Position numbers and translations under genes: made by a program. This document shows positions 1 through 5,693 of a DNA stretch of 13,336 bases, one piece after another (position 1 is the first letter of the stretch; each line of letters begins with the position of its first letter). The stretch is from Nitrospira sp. Lineage in GTDB: Bacteria; Nitrospirota; Nitrospiria; Nitrospirales; Nitrospiraceae. The notes beneath the pieces were generated by a model. The model searched no databases, was not told where the DNA came from, and worked only from the letters and a program-made list of their open reading frames with translations. The DNA is taken from contig JANYEF010000136.1 of assembly GCA_025363325.1 (NCBI GenBank), forward strand, positions 1 through 13,336, written 5' to 3'.

Positions 1-1
1 C

Positions 2-724
2 ATCGGGGATCAGGTTGAAGCGGCGGTGTTGAACGTGGATCCAGCCAGCAGGAAGATTTCGCTCGGCATGAAGCAGACGGCGCCGAATCCCTGGGATATG
101 GTGGAAGGGAAGTACGCCATCGGCACGCGCATCGAAGGGAAGGTGAAGAGTCTCACTGATTTTGGCGCATTCGTCGGACTCGAAGAGGGGATCGATGGAT
201 TGATCCACATTTCCGACATGTCGTGGACGAAGCATATCAAGCATCCCTCTGAACTCTTTAAGAAGGGGCAGAAGGTAGAGGCCGTGGTCTTACGGATCGA
301 CAAGGAAAAGGAGCGGCTGTCGCTTGGGTTTAAGCAGCTCAAGAGCGACCCATGGGACGACGAGATTCCGAGCCGGTATGCGGTCGGGGATGTGGCGGTC
401 GGGAAGGTCAGCAAGGTCGCCGACTTTGGCATCTTTGTCGAGTTGGATGGGGGAGTCGAAGGGTTGATTCACATCAGCGAGGCTGGTCTCGACCCGCAGG
501 CCAAGCTCGAGGAGAAATTTAAGTTGCAGGATGAAGTGACGGCCAAGATCATCAAGGTCGATCGTGAAGAACGAAAGATTGCGCTCAGTCTGCGCGATCA
601 CCAAATGGATTCCGACCGCCAAAAGGTCGATGAATATCATGCCACGCAAGGCGCGTTGGACCAAAGCCTGGGTCGTGCGGCAAAGCAGAGCCGGAAGCGA
701 GGCCAAGCCGAGGACGAGAAGTAG
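2..724 (+). CDS. rpsA: 30S ribosomal protein S1, C-terminal part (5' end outside window)
   Basis: Open from the first complete codon at 2, so the gene begins upstream; 240 C-terminal residues are visible. They hold the end of one S1 RNA-binding domain (residues 1-30), a complete S1 domain (about 40-115, with DFGAFVGLEEGIDGLIHISD) and another (about 125-205, with DFGIFVELDGGVEGLIHISE), then a charged tail rich in Lys, Arg and Glu. The repeated G.V..l.dFGaFV.l..GieGLiHiS pattern is the OB-fold S1 signature, and several near-identical copies in series are typical of bacterial S1. S1 binds mRNA leaders at the 30S platform and aids initiation. The following sppA and IHF/HU-type genes match the rpsA-ihfB linkage known in proteobacteria. 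The family call is very secure; the number of domains upstream cannot be seen. Confidence 0.95.
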   Translation: MGDQVEAAVLNVDPASRKISLGMKQTAPNPWDMVEGKYAIGTRIEGKVKSLTDFGAFVGLEEGIDGLIHISDMSWTKHIKHPSELFKKGQKVEAVVLRIDKEKERLSLGFKQLKSDPWDDEIPSRYAVGDVAVGKVSKVADFGIFVELDGGVEGLIHISEAGLDPQAKLEEKFKLQDEVTAKIIKVDREERKIALSLRDHQMDSDRQKVDEYHATQGALDQSLGRAAKQSRKRGQAEDEK

Positions 725-750
725 GTCCGATGCACCAGGCCTCAGTGTAA

Positions 751-776
751 GCCGGGGGCGCGTTCGCGCCCCCGGC
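751..776 (+). terminator. GC-rich hairpin between rpsA and sppA
   Basis: A perfect inverted repeat: the arm at 752-762 (CCGGGGGCGCG) pairs with 765-775 (CGCGCCCCCGG), and G751 pairs with C776. With a realistic 4-nt loop the stem is still 11 bp. No T-run follows, so it is not a canonical intrinsic terminator. It lies 27 nt after the rpsA stop and 20 nt before the sppA start. It could be a weak terminator, an attenuator, or a 3' end stabiliser that keeps rpsA message above that of the downstream genes. The structure is certain on paper; the function is inferred. Confidence 0.55.
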
Positions 777-795
777 GCGGTGAGCGAACAGAACC

Positions 796-1692
796 ATGAG
801 TGACGAAACAACAGGAAGGCCGGCCAAGCGAGGGATATTGCGCAGAGTGTTCTGGGCGCTCGGCATCGTGCTGGGCCTGCTCTTTCTGATGAATCTGTTC
901 TTTCCAGACCTCGACCTTTCGATGGAGGACCGGGTTGGATTGATTCGTATCGAAGGGGTCATTCTGGATGCGCGATCCACGATCAGCGAGTTGAAGCGTT
1001 TTGCCGACAATCCCTCCGTGAAAGCGATCGTATTGCGAATCGACAGCCCCGGCGGCGGGGTTGTGCCGTCGCAAGAAATCCATGATGCGGTCCAGCGAGT
1101 TCGTGACAAGAGCAATAAGGCGGTGATTGCCTCAATGGGTTCGGTGGCGGCGTCCGGGGGATACTATATTGCGGTTGCAACCGATCGGATTATGGCCAAT
1201 TCAGGGACGTTGACGGGGAGCATCGGGGTCATCATGGAGATGGCCAACGTCGAGGGGCTGCTCAAGAAGATCGGGGTCGAAGGTGTCGTGATCAAAAGTG
1301 GGCGGTTCAAGGATGTGGGGTCGCCGCTCCGGAAGATGAGTGATGAAGAACACGAGTTGCTCCAATCCGTCATGGACGATGTCCACAAGCAGTTTATTGA
1401 GGCGGTAGCGGAAGGGCGCGGACTCGAGGTGGCGGAAGTGCAGGCCTTGGCGGATGGTCGAATTTTTACAGGCCGTCAGGCCAAAGCTGCAAAGCTTGTG
1501 GACGAACTCGGTGATCTGGATGATGCCATCCAACTCGCGGCGGATGTGTCCGGCATTGAGGGCGAGCCAAAAGTCATTGAGCCGCGCCGGCGATTTTCGA
1601 TCAGAGAATTGATCGAATCGCGCTTGTCGGTGCTTTTGCCTCAGTTGGACTTTTATTCCGGGGTCAGTCTCAAGTATCTCATGGCGTTCTAG
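796..1692 (+). CDS. sppA: Signal peptide peptidase SppA, short form (S49 family)
   Basis: A 298-residue single-domain SppA (about 36 kDa class, as in Bacillus and many Gram-negatives, rather than the roughly 600-residue tandem E. coli form). An N-terminal membrane anchor spans residues about 18-36, followed by the ClpP/crotonase-like fold with the oxyanion-region motif RIDSPGGGV (81-89), the nucleophile in SVAASGGYY (Ser120) and the general-base Lys in SGRFKDVGSP (Lys172). The 52-residue Ser-Lys spacing agrees with the catalytic dyad known for the short family. It cleaves remnant signal peptides in the inner membrane with its catalytic domain outside the cytoplasm. The ATG at 796 is chosen because it gives a normal anchor, although no good Shine-Dalgarno precedes it. 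It sits between rpsA and an IHF/HU-type gene, 53 nt before the latter. Confidence 0.93.
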   Translation: MSDETTGRPAKRGILRRVFWALGIVLGLLFLMNLFFPDLDLSMEDRVGLIRIEGVILDARSTISELKRFADNPSVKAIVLRIDSPGGGVVPSQEIHDAVQRVRDKSNKAVIASMGSVAASGGYYIAVATDRIMANSGTLTGSIGVIMEMANVEGLLKKIGVEGVVIKSGRFKDVGSPLRKMSDEEHELLQSVMDDVHKQFIEAVAEGRGLEVAEVQALADGRIFTGRQAKAAKLVDELGDLDDAIQLAADVSGIEGEPKVIEPRRRFSIRELIESRLSVLLPQLDFYSGVSLKYLMAF

Positions 1693-1745
1693 CGCGGTCG
1701 GGTCGACGCGCAGGTCGATTCATTACCACGAAAGGGGAACCCGAT

Positions 1746-2027
1746 ATGACGAAGGCCCAAATCATCGAGCGCGTATCCGAACAAATCACGACCTTGACGA
1801 AGCGGCAGGCGGAAGTCGTCGTCAATACGATTTTCGACTGTGTGCGTGATTCGTTGAAGAACGGTGATAAGACGGAGATCCGAGGATTCGGCAGTTTTCG
1901 CTTGCGGGCTCGTCGGATGAAAGAAGGGCGCAATCCCAAGACCGGCGCGACTGTGGCAGTCCCTGCCAAGAAGGTCCCGTTCTTCAAAGCCGGCAAGGAA
2001 TTGAAGGAACTTCTGAACCAGTCATAA
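1746..2027 (+). CDS. ihfB: IHF/HU-family DNA-binding protein (IHF beta-like)
   Basis: A 93-residue protein of standard HU/IHF length. The N-terminal helix pair (MTKAQIIERVSE to about residue 40) leads to the core IRGFGSFRLR (about 45-54) and the DNA-intercalating arm signature GRNPKTGATVAVPAKKVPFF (about 60-79). The spelling EIRGFGSF and the position downstream of rpsA resemble E. coli IHF beta (cmk-rpsA-ihfB order), but the HU/IHF split is hard to settle without a tree. It bends DNA in the nucleoid and acts as an architectural factor in transcription and recombination. A good ribosome site (AAGGGGA, 1732-1738) precedes the ATG. Only 13 nt separate it from the next gene, so the two are probably cotranscribed. 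Confidence 0.92.
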   Translation: MTKAQIIERVSEQITTLTKRQAEVVVNTIFDCVRDSLKNGDKTEIRGFGSFRLRARRMKEGRNPKTGATVAVPAKKVPFFKAGKELKELLNQS

Positions 2028-2040
2028 CAGGACGCGCATT

Positions 2041-3042
2041 ATGAACGCACCAGACTCCCACGATGCAGTCGGGATAGATGTTCGTTGGACGGACGAGGCC
2101 TCCAAACGTCTAGAGCGGGCACCGCTCTTCTTACGCGGAATGGTCCGTCGTCTGGCTGAAAAAAAAGCCCGAGAACTTGGCCACGCGGAGATTACGGGGG
2201 AGATTCTCGATCAGTTCAAGAACCAAATGATGGGCGGTATGGGCGGCGAATCCGGCATGGCGGACGCTGCGGAACAAATGAAGCAAGGCCATCTTCCCTG
2301 GACTGCCGCTGCCAAGGAGCGCCTGAGCACTGTTCCGGAATTTATGCGCAGCATGACCAAACAAATTGCCGAAGAGATCGCCCAGGAGCGGGGCCATCTC
2401 GAGGTGAACGTCGAACTCTTCGAAAAGGTGGAAGCGCTGGGTGATCTCCGTGAGGCCTCGGCTCCTTCGTTGGAGTGGAGCGAGGGGGCGTTGGCCCAAC
2501 TGCACGAGAAACTGAAGCAGTCGCCGCCGATCGCTGTCGAATTCGTCACCGATATGTTGAGGCGGGACACCGAAGATTTGGCGAGAGAGAGAGGCCTGAC
2601 GCGGATCGACGAATCGATACTGCTTCAGCTGTGGGACGCGCCTCAAGGGCGAGTCACATGGACCGACGAGGCATGGAGGCGACTGCAGACGTCTCCGGAT
2701 TTCGTGCGTAGTGGAATCCGCAGGGCCGCTGAGCGGCGGGCGCGGAAGCTTGGGCTCAAAGAAATTGATTCAGAGCATCTGACGACCTTCCGGAATCAAG
2801 CCATGATGAAAGCCGTCAAACGGATTCGCTCTTTCGGGTACAACGAGCTGACGTTTGAGGCGTTCGATACGGCGCTGGAGAAGACCAAGCGGCTGCAGGG
2901 GAATGAGCAGGCGGAAAAACGCCTTCAGGAAATTCGTGGGCATTTTGCCGATCCAGACGTGAAGAAACCGGAAGGTGGGACACTCGGTGCCGACTTGATG
3001 GGCAGCTTTCGCCGGTATCTCAAGGGAGAAGGGACACTCTAG
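2041..3042 (+). CDS. Protein with four tandem PCP_red-like domains
   Basis: A 333-residue soluble protein built from four copies of a roughly 45-residue module: W(T/S)..A...L...P.F.R......AE..A...G...I. The anchoring Trp residues are at 16, 87, 146 and 207, and the GH/GL turns at 47, 118, 185 and 238. A degenerate half module (about 260-280) and a polar tail follow. This module matches the small domain known as PCP_red, found at the C terminus of the B subunit of light-independent protochlorophyllide reductase (BchB/ChlB) and in stand-alone proteins of non-phototrophs. No nitrogenase-like catalytic region or cysteine ligand is present, so it is not a reductase by itself. A Met/Gly-rich linker (63-73) joins copies 1 and 2. 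AGGA at 2029-2032 supports the ATG. It is last in the rpsA-sppA-ihf run. Family call firm; function unknown. Confidence 0.85.
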   Translation: MNAPDSHDAVGIDVRWTDEASKRLERAPLFLRGMVRRLAEKKARELGHAEITGEILDQFKNQMMGGMGGESGMADAAEQMKQGHLPWTAAAKERLSTVPEFMRSMTKQIAEEIAQERGHLEVNVELFEKVEALGDLREASAPSLEWSEGALAQLHEKLKQSPPIAVEFVTDMLRRDTEDLARERGLTRIDESILLQLWDAPQGRVTWTDEAWRRLQTSPDFVRSGIRRAAERRARKLGLKEIDSEHLTTFRNQAMMKAVKRIRSFGYNELTFEAFDTALEKTKRLQGNEQAEKRLQEIRGHFADPDVKKPEGGTLGADLMGSFRRYLKGEGTL

Positions 3043-3069
3043 CGGCAGGATGCTGAAAAAGGCCGCCAG

Positions 3070-3164
3070 CCTGTCTTGTTCATTTGGCCTGTCTCGTCTG
3101 TCTTGTTTATTTGTTTGAACCAGACCAACCAGATAGACCAGAGAAACCAGATGGACCAGACAGA
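3070..3164. repeat. Long imperfect inverted repeat of 9-bp units
   Basis: The right arm is five head-to-tail nonamers: CCAGACCAA, CCAGATAGA, CCAGAGAAA, CCAGATGGA, CCAGACAGA (3120-3164), consensus CCAGANNRA. The left arm (3070-3114) is five nonamers in the opposite sense: CCTGTCTTG, TTCATTTGG, CCTGTCTCG, TCTGTCTTG, TTTATTTGT. Only TTGAA (3115-3119) separates them. The arms would pair over about 45 bp with scattered mismatches, many of them G-U tolerant in RNA. Within the left arm, 3071-3086 and 3098-3113 are near-identical 16-mers. The unit length of three codons gives periodic frames on both strands. Confidence 0.75.
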
Positions 3165-3351
3165 CCGGGCTTGCCCCAGACGTGTGGGCCATCGAAGCTC
3201 TGTTGTGCCGAAATAGTTTTTCCGCAGTCGTCAGGCTACTCATTCCCCCAGATAGTTTTCCTCACCAGCGCGCACAAAACGCAATGGGTTCCTCACGCTA
3301 CTCTTGGCCATGTCTGAGCCGAGCAGGCCGGGGAATTGCTATGAGGTAGAG

Positions 3352-3379
3352 GCAGGGGCCGTGTGATAACGGCCCCTGC
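3352..3379 (-). terminator. Terminator hairpin after the 106-residue gene
   Basis: A perfect 11-bp stem: GCAGGGGCCGT (3352-3362) and ACGGCCCCTGC (3369-3379) with a 6-nt loop. It begins 5 nt past the stop codon of the - strand gene at 3384. The tract after the stem on the - strand (CTCTACC) is only weakly U-rich. It could also stop + strand transcription arriving from the PCP_red gene. Confidence 0.65.
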
Positions 3380-3383
3380 TGTA

Positions 3384-3704
3384 TCAGTGGGTAGCCGTCT
3401 GTTGCGGCCAAAACTTATGACGGATTTGTGGGAGAGGTTCGCTATCGAGATTAGGGATATCGTAGAGACAGCGATCGATCGTCGCCACCTCATCTTCGGT
3501 CAAGTCCAAGGTGACCCTCTTCTTCCAGAACTGATCGAGGGTAAAATAATCTCCCGACTGAGGCTTTTCAGCCAAGAGCACCTTCATCTTATCGAAGCCT
3601 GCCGTGTCTACCCCGGGGACGCGGCCCTTATTGCGGTCGTGACACCAATGCAGTACCTCGGCGATTCCGTAAATCGACAATTCAATCTTTATCGTCTTGC
3701 TCAT
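3384..3704 (-). CDS. Conserved-looking hypothetical protein, 106 residues
   Basis: Not recognised. The start at 3704 is chosen because a strong AAGGAGGA site lies 6 nt upstream; the frame stays open to 4046, but that extension lacks such a site and overlaps the next gene's leader. The product begins MSKTIKIELSIYGIAEVLHW, is mixed alpha/beta in character, and has no signal peptide or membrane segment, so it should be cytoplasmic. A tail of EDEVATIDRCLYDIPNLD followed by a Pro/Gln/His-rich end is distinctive. It has its own TTGAAA-N18-TACAAT promoter and a terminator just past the stop, so it looks like a genuine monocistronic gene. It diverges from the propeller lipoprotein gene, but that alone does not give a function. 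Confidence 0.75.
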   Translation of the reverse strand: MSKTIKIELSIYGIAEVLHWCHDRNKGRVPGVDTAGFDKMKVLLAEKPQSGDYFTLDQFWKKRVTLDLTEDEVATIDRCLYDIPNLDSEPLPQIRHKFWPQQTATH

Positions 3705-3728
3705 GGATTCCTCCTTACCAAGAGAGGC

Positions 3729-3758
3729 ATTGTACCCCAAACCCTGCGCCGATTTCAA
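3729..3758 (-). promoter_or_regulatory. Sigma-70-type promoter of the 106-residue gene
   Basis: On the - strand TTGAAA (3758-3753), an 18-nt spacer and TACAAT (3734-3729) form a near-consensus promoter. Transcription would start near 3722, leaving a short leader of about 18 nt that carries the AAGGAGG ribosome site. Confidence 0.6.
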
Positions 3759-3826
3759 AGCCTTGCTGCGCGCGTCAGGATTGAGGAAGCTGCGTTTTGC
3801 AGGGGCTCGTTGCGCAGCTTGATCGA

Positions 3827-3856
3827 TTGCCAGGAGAAAGCGGTGGTCTGTATACT
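3827..3856 (+). promoter_or_regulatory. Candidate sigma-70 promoter of the propeller lipoprotein gene
   Basis: TTGCCA (3827-3832), an 18-nt spacer and TATACT (3851-3856) lie upstream of the lipoprotein gene and point away from the promoter of the divergent gene. A start near 3863 would give a leader of about 85 nt to the GTG at 3949. Confidence 0.5.
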
Positions 3857-3948
3857 GGCGCGGCCTATTTCGACTGGAAGTCTTGATAAAGGGCACACTT
3901 ATGTGGACGCATCTGCATGTCGCCAGGTCCCTGCTTGAGGAGTCGTGC

Positions 3949-5145
3949 GTGATCAGAAGGGCTGACGGCCACAACAGACGCAGGCCATGGAACCTGGTGG
4001 TCATGGCGACAAGTCTCTCCCTGCTTGTGGCAAGTGGCTGTACCAAACAAGACCCCTACACCCCACCAGATCTCTTCTACTACTTTGCCAGCTACAAAGT
4101 AGGGAAGAATCCGACGACCGTCACTCCCATTGATGTCAATCAAGACGGGCTTACCGATTTGCTGACGACCAACATCGGCAGCGATACACTCTCGATTCTC
4201 TTGGGTAACGGTGACGGTACTTTTCGTGATCAAATTCAGCTAAGCACCTGTAAAGAGCCTCGCTCGCTCGCTCTTGGCATGTTCAATCGCGATCCGTATC
4301 CCGATGTGGTCTTGGCCTGTTCCGGGGGTGACGAAGTGGCCGTACTCTTCGGCCGCGCAGACGGAAAATTTGAAGAAGGGCCACGCTATCCTGTCCATCG
4401 GACTCCCATTGCCATCGCAAGCGACGATCTGAACGGCGATCAGGCACCCGACCTCGTGGTGGCATTGCGAAACGACAAGATCAAAGTCTTCCTGGGAACC
4501 GGCACTGGTGAATTCACCCATGGGGCGCAGTACGAATATGGCGATACGCCCACGTCGGTGGCGTTGGCCGACTTGAATGGCGATGGGAAGATCGATTTGG
4601 CGGTAACAAACGGGGGGCCGATGTCGAATGCGGTCTCCATCTGGATGGGGAATGGCGACGGCACGTTTCGCCCTCCCACCGACTATCGGACGGGGAAGCG
4701 CCCGCTCGGGGTGAGTTTCGCCGACTTCAATCGTGACCGGATCCACGACCTATTTGTGATCAACGGCCAGCAGGACAGCTTCACAACCTTTCTCGGGAAC
4801 GGTAATGGGACTTTCCAGCCAGGGCTCGATTCCGGCGCCGACGCAGGACCGAATTTCGGGCTCGCTCGCGACTTCAACGGCGACCGTCGTACCGACGTGG
4901 CCATCGTCAATATTCAGTCGAGTGATCTCTCCATTCTCTTCGGCCGTGGCGATGGGACATTTGAATACCCGCCGAGAAACTATCGCACAAAGCCAGGGCC
5001 TTTCGCTCTTGCGACGTTTCGCGTCACAACGAAGGAGGCTGAAGAGCCTGGGCTCGTGACGGCGGACAACGGCAATGGAAGCGTCTCCATCTTTCTCCAT
5101 CGAGGATTGAAAGCGGTGTCCGCTCCCGTCGCGCCTCCTCCGTGA
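3949..5145 (+). CDS. Secreted lipoprotein, predicted seven-bladed FG-GAP/VCBS propeller
   Basis: With the GTG at 3949 (GAGGAG at 3937-3942, 6 nt away) the protein is 398 residues. It starts with a positively charged segment (RR, RRR), a hydrophobic stretch and a lipobox-like ASGC, Cys31 being the probable lipidated residue. ATG 3901 and TTG 3883 are possible longer starts but give an overlong n-region. The mature part has seven repeats of about 48 residues. The D.N.D...D calcium-loop motif reads DVNQDGLTD, FNRDPYPD, DLNGDQAPD, DLNGDGKID, DFNRDRIHD and DFNGDRRTD, with a degenerate seventh, and most repeats end in (L/F)G.G.G.F. FG-GAP/VCBS repeats of this kind form integrin-like beta-propellers that bind Ca2+ in extracytoplasmic proteins. 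No catalytic domain is attached, so a binding or surface role is likely; the ligand is unknown. Confidence 0.85.
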   Translation: MIRRADGHNRRRPWNLVVMATSLSLLVASGCTKQDPYTPPDLFYYFASYKVGKNPTTVTPIDVNQDGLTDLLTTNIGSDTLSILLGNGDGTFRDQIQLSTCKEPRSLALGMFNRDPYPDVVLACSGGDEVAVLFGRADGKFEEGPRYPVHRTPIAIASDDLNGDQAPDLVVALRNDKIKVFLGTGTGEFTHGAQYEYGDTPTSVALADLNGDGKIDLAVTNGGPMSNAVSIWMGNGDGTFRPPTDYRTGKRPLGVSFADFNRDRIHDLFVINGQQDSFTTFLGNGNGTFQPGLDSGADAGPNFGLARDFNGDRRTDVAIVNIQSSDLSILFGRGDGTFEYPPRNYRTKPGPFALATFRVTTKEAEEPGLVTADNGNGSVSIFLHRGLKAVSAPVAPPP

Positions 5146-5151
5146 GGCGCG
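5130..5151 (+). terminator. Hairpin overlapping the lipoprotein stop codon
   Basis: CGCGCCTC (5130-5137) pairs perfectly with GAGGCGCG (5144-5151) around a 6-nt loop; the TGA stop (5143-5145) lies in the loop and 3' arm. No T-run follows, so it may be a weak terminator or a 3' end stabiliser. The next promoter lies only 45 nt downstream. Confidence 0.4.
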
Positions 5152-5195
5152 TACGATGTCTGGCGATAGGTGGAGTGAATCAAAAGGCAGTCTTC

Positions 5196-5224
5196 TTGAC
5201 AGCCTGTCGACCCTCGGCTACAGT
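5196..5224 (+). promoter_or_regulatory. Sigma-70 promoter of the membrane protein-CxxC-carboxypeptidase unit
   Basis: A perfect -35 hexamer TTGACA (5196-5201), an optimal 17-nt spacer and TACAGT (5219-5224). Transcription would start near 5231 and run into the GTG at 5277 with its GAGGA ribosome site. This is among the best promoter matches in the window. Confidence 0.65.
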
Positions 5225-5276
5225 GGCCGATGGGCGCCGCTTTCAGGTCTCTGGGTGCTCTGTTTCGAGGACACAT

Positions 5277-5477
5277 GTGAGATCATTTGGATGGTGGTTT
5301 GCTATCGGTGCACTGCTCACCCTTTCCGTGCTGATGGTCCAGGGGGGCGTGCGAGACCTGCTCGACGGAGCCCCTTCCGGCAGTGGGGCCAGCGCGTATT
5401 TCTCATTTGGCACCACGATTTTCGGCGGAGGATTGTTGGCAGGTTGCGTGGCATTGGTGATGAATCGACTCCGGTAG
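5277..5477 (+). CDS. Small two-helix membrane protein, 66 residues
   Basis: The start is GTG at 5277, supported by GAGGA (5267-5271) 5 nt upstream and the promoter at 5196. The frame is open further upstream, but that part is not protein-like and would overlap the lipoprotein stop. Two hydrophobic segments are visible, residues about 4-21 (SFGWWFAIGALLTLSVLM) and 44-62 (FGTTIFGGGLLAGCVALVM), joined by a Gly/Ser-rich loop (GAPSGSGAS). Short termini and the ending NRLR suggest both ends are cytoplasmic. Not recognised as a named family. It lies 27 nt upstream of the CxxC protein gene, and the three genes to 6634 probably form one transcript. Confidence 0.6.
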   Translation: MRSFGWWFAIGALLTLSVLMVQGGVRDLLDGAPSGSGASAYFSFGTTIFGGGLLAGCVALVMNRLR

Positions 5478-5504
5478 ACACAGAGTCTGAAGACAGGCGC
5501 GTCG

Positions 5505-5693
5505 ATGCACTGTTTGAGATGTAAGGGCTTCATGATGGTCGAGCGTCACTATACGCTGGTGAATCGGCGACTCTACGCCCGTTGTCTGAACTGCGGGTTC
5601 TGGATCGACCTTGCCGACCTGCTCCGCTTTTTTCATAAAGTAATTGACAGTGGGTTTCGCGGAGGGAAGGTGCGGGAATCTTATACACTATGA
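5505..5693 (+). CDS. Small two-CxxC (zinc-ribbon-like) protein, 62 residues
   Basis: It starts MHCLRCKG and carries two CxxC knuckles, Cys3-Cys6 and Cys27-Cys30 (CLNCGFWID), the layout expected for one zinc bound by four cysteines. The 20-residue spacing between knuckles fits a short zinc ribbon or rubredoxin-like fold. The C-terminal half is basic and aromatic with no membrane segment. Only a weak ribosome site (AGG near 5494) precedes the ATG. The stop codon overlaps the next ATG as ATGA (5690-5693), so translation of the carboxypeptidase may be coupled to this gene. The role is unknown; RNA, DNA or protein binding are all possible. Confidence 0.65.
   Translation: MHCLRCKGFMMVERHYTLVNRRLYARCLNCGFWIDLADLLRFFHKVIDSGFRGGKVRESYTL

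Larger units (their letters stand above)
3043..3383. other. Convergent intergenic region with decayed repeat
   Basis: No convincing gene is seen between the PCP_red gene and the convergent small gene. The left third begins with GATGCTGAAAAAGGCCGCC (3049-3067), which looks like one edge of a dispersed element, then the nonamer inverted repeat (3070-3164). The centre (3165-3350) has no recognised structure apart from two loosely similar ATAGTTTT-containing patches near 3211 and 3251. The right edge is a perfect terminator hairpin. Reading frames across it encode low-complexity tripeptide repeats (for example DQPDRPEKP), an artefact of the 9-bp periodicity. Confidence 0.5.

Noticed and set aside
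3070..3164. CRISPR array
   Set aside because: The 9-bp units are contiguous with no spacers and are arranged as an inverted pair, so this is not a CRISPR.
3705..4046. A longer N terminus for the 106-residue protein
   Set aside because: The extension spans the predicted promoter and lipoprotein leader, whereas the internal ATG has AAGGAGGA at ideal spacing.
5156..5524. A 122-codon + strand frame overlapping the two-helix membrane protein
   Set aside because: It has an Arg-rich, non-domain product and would start upstream of the strong promoter; the alternative frame has a ribosome site and clear membrane helices.
5644..5649. Perfect TTGACA inside the CxxC gene as a carboxypeptidase promoter
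   Set aside because: The only good -10-like sequence (TATACA near the ATG) is over 30 nt away, and no hexamer lies at 16-18 nt.
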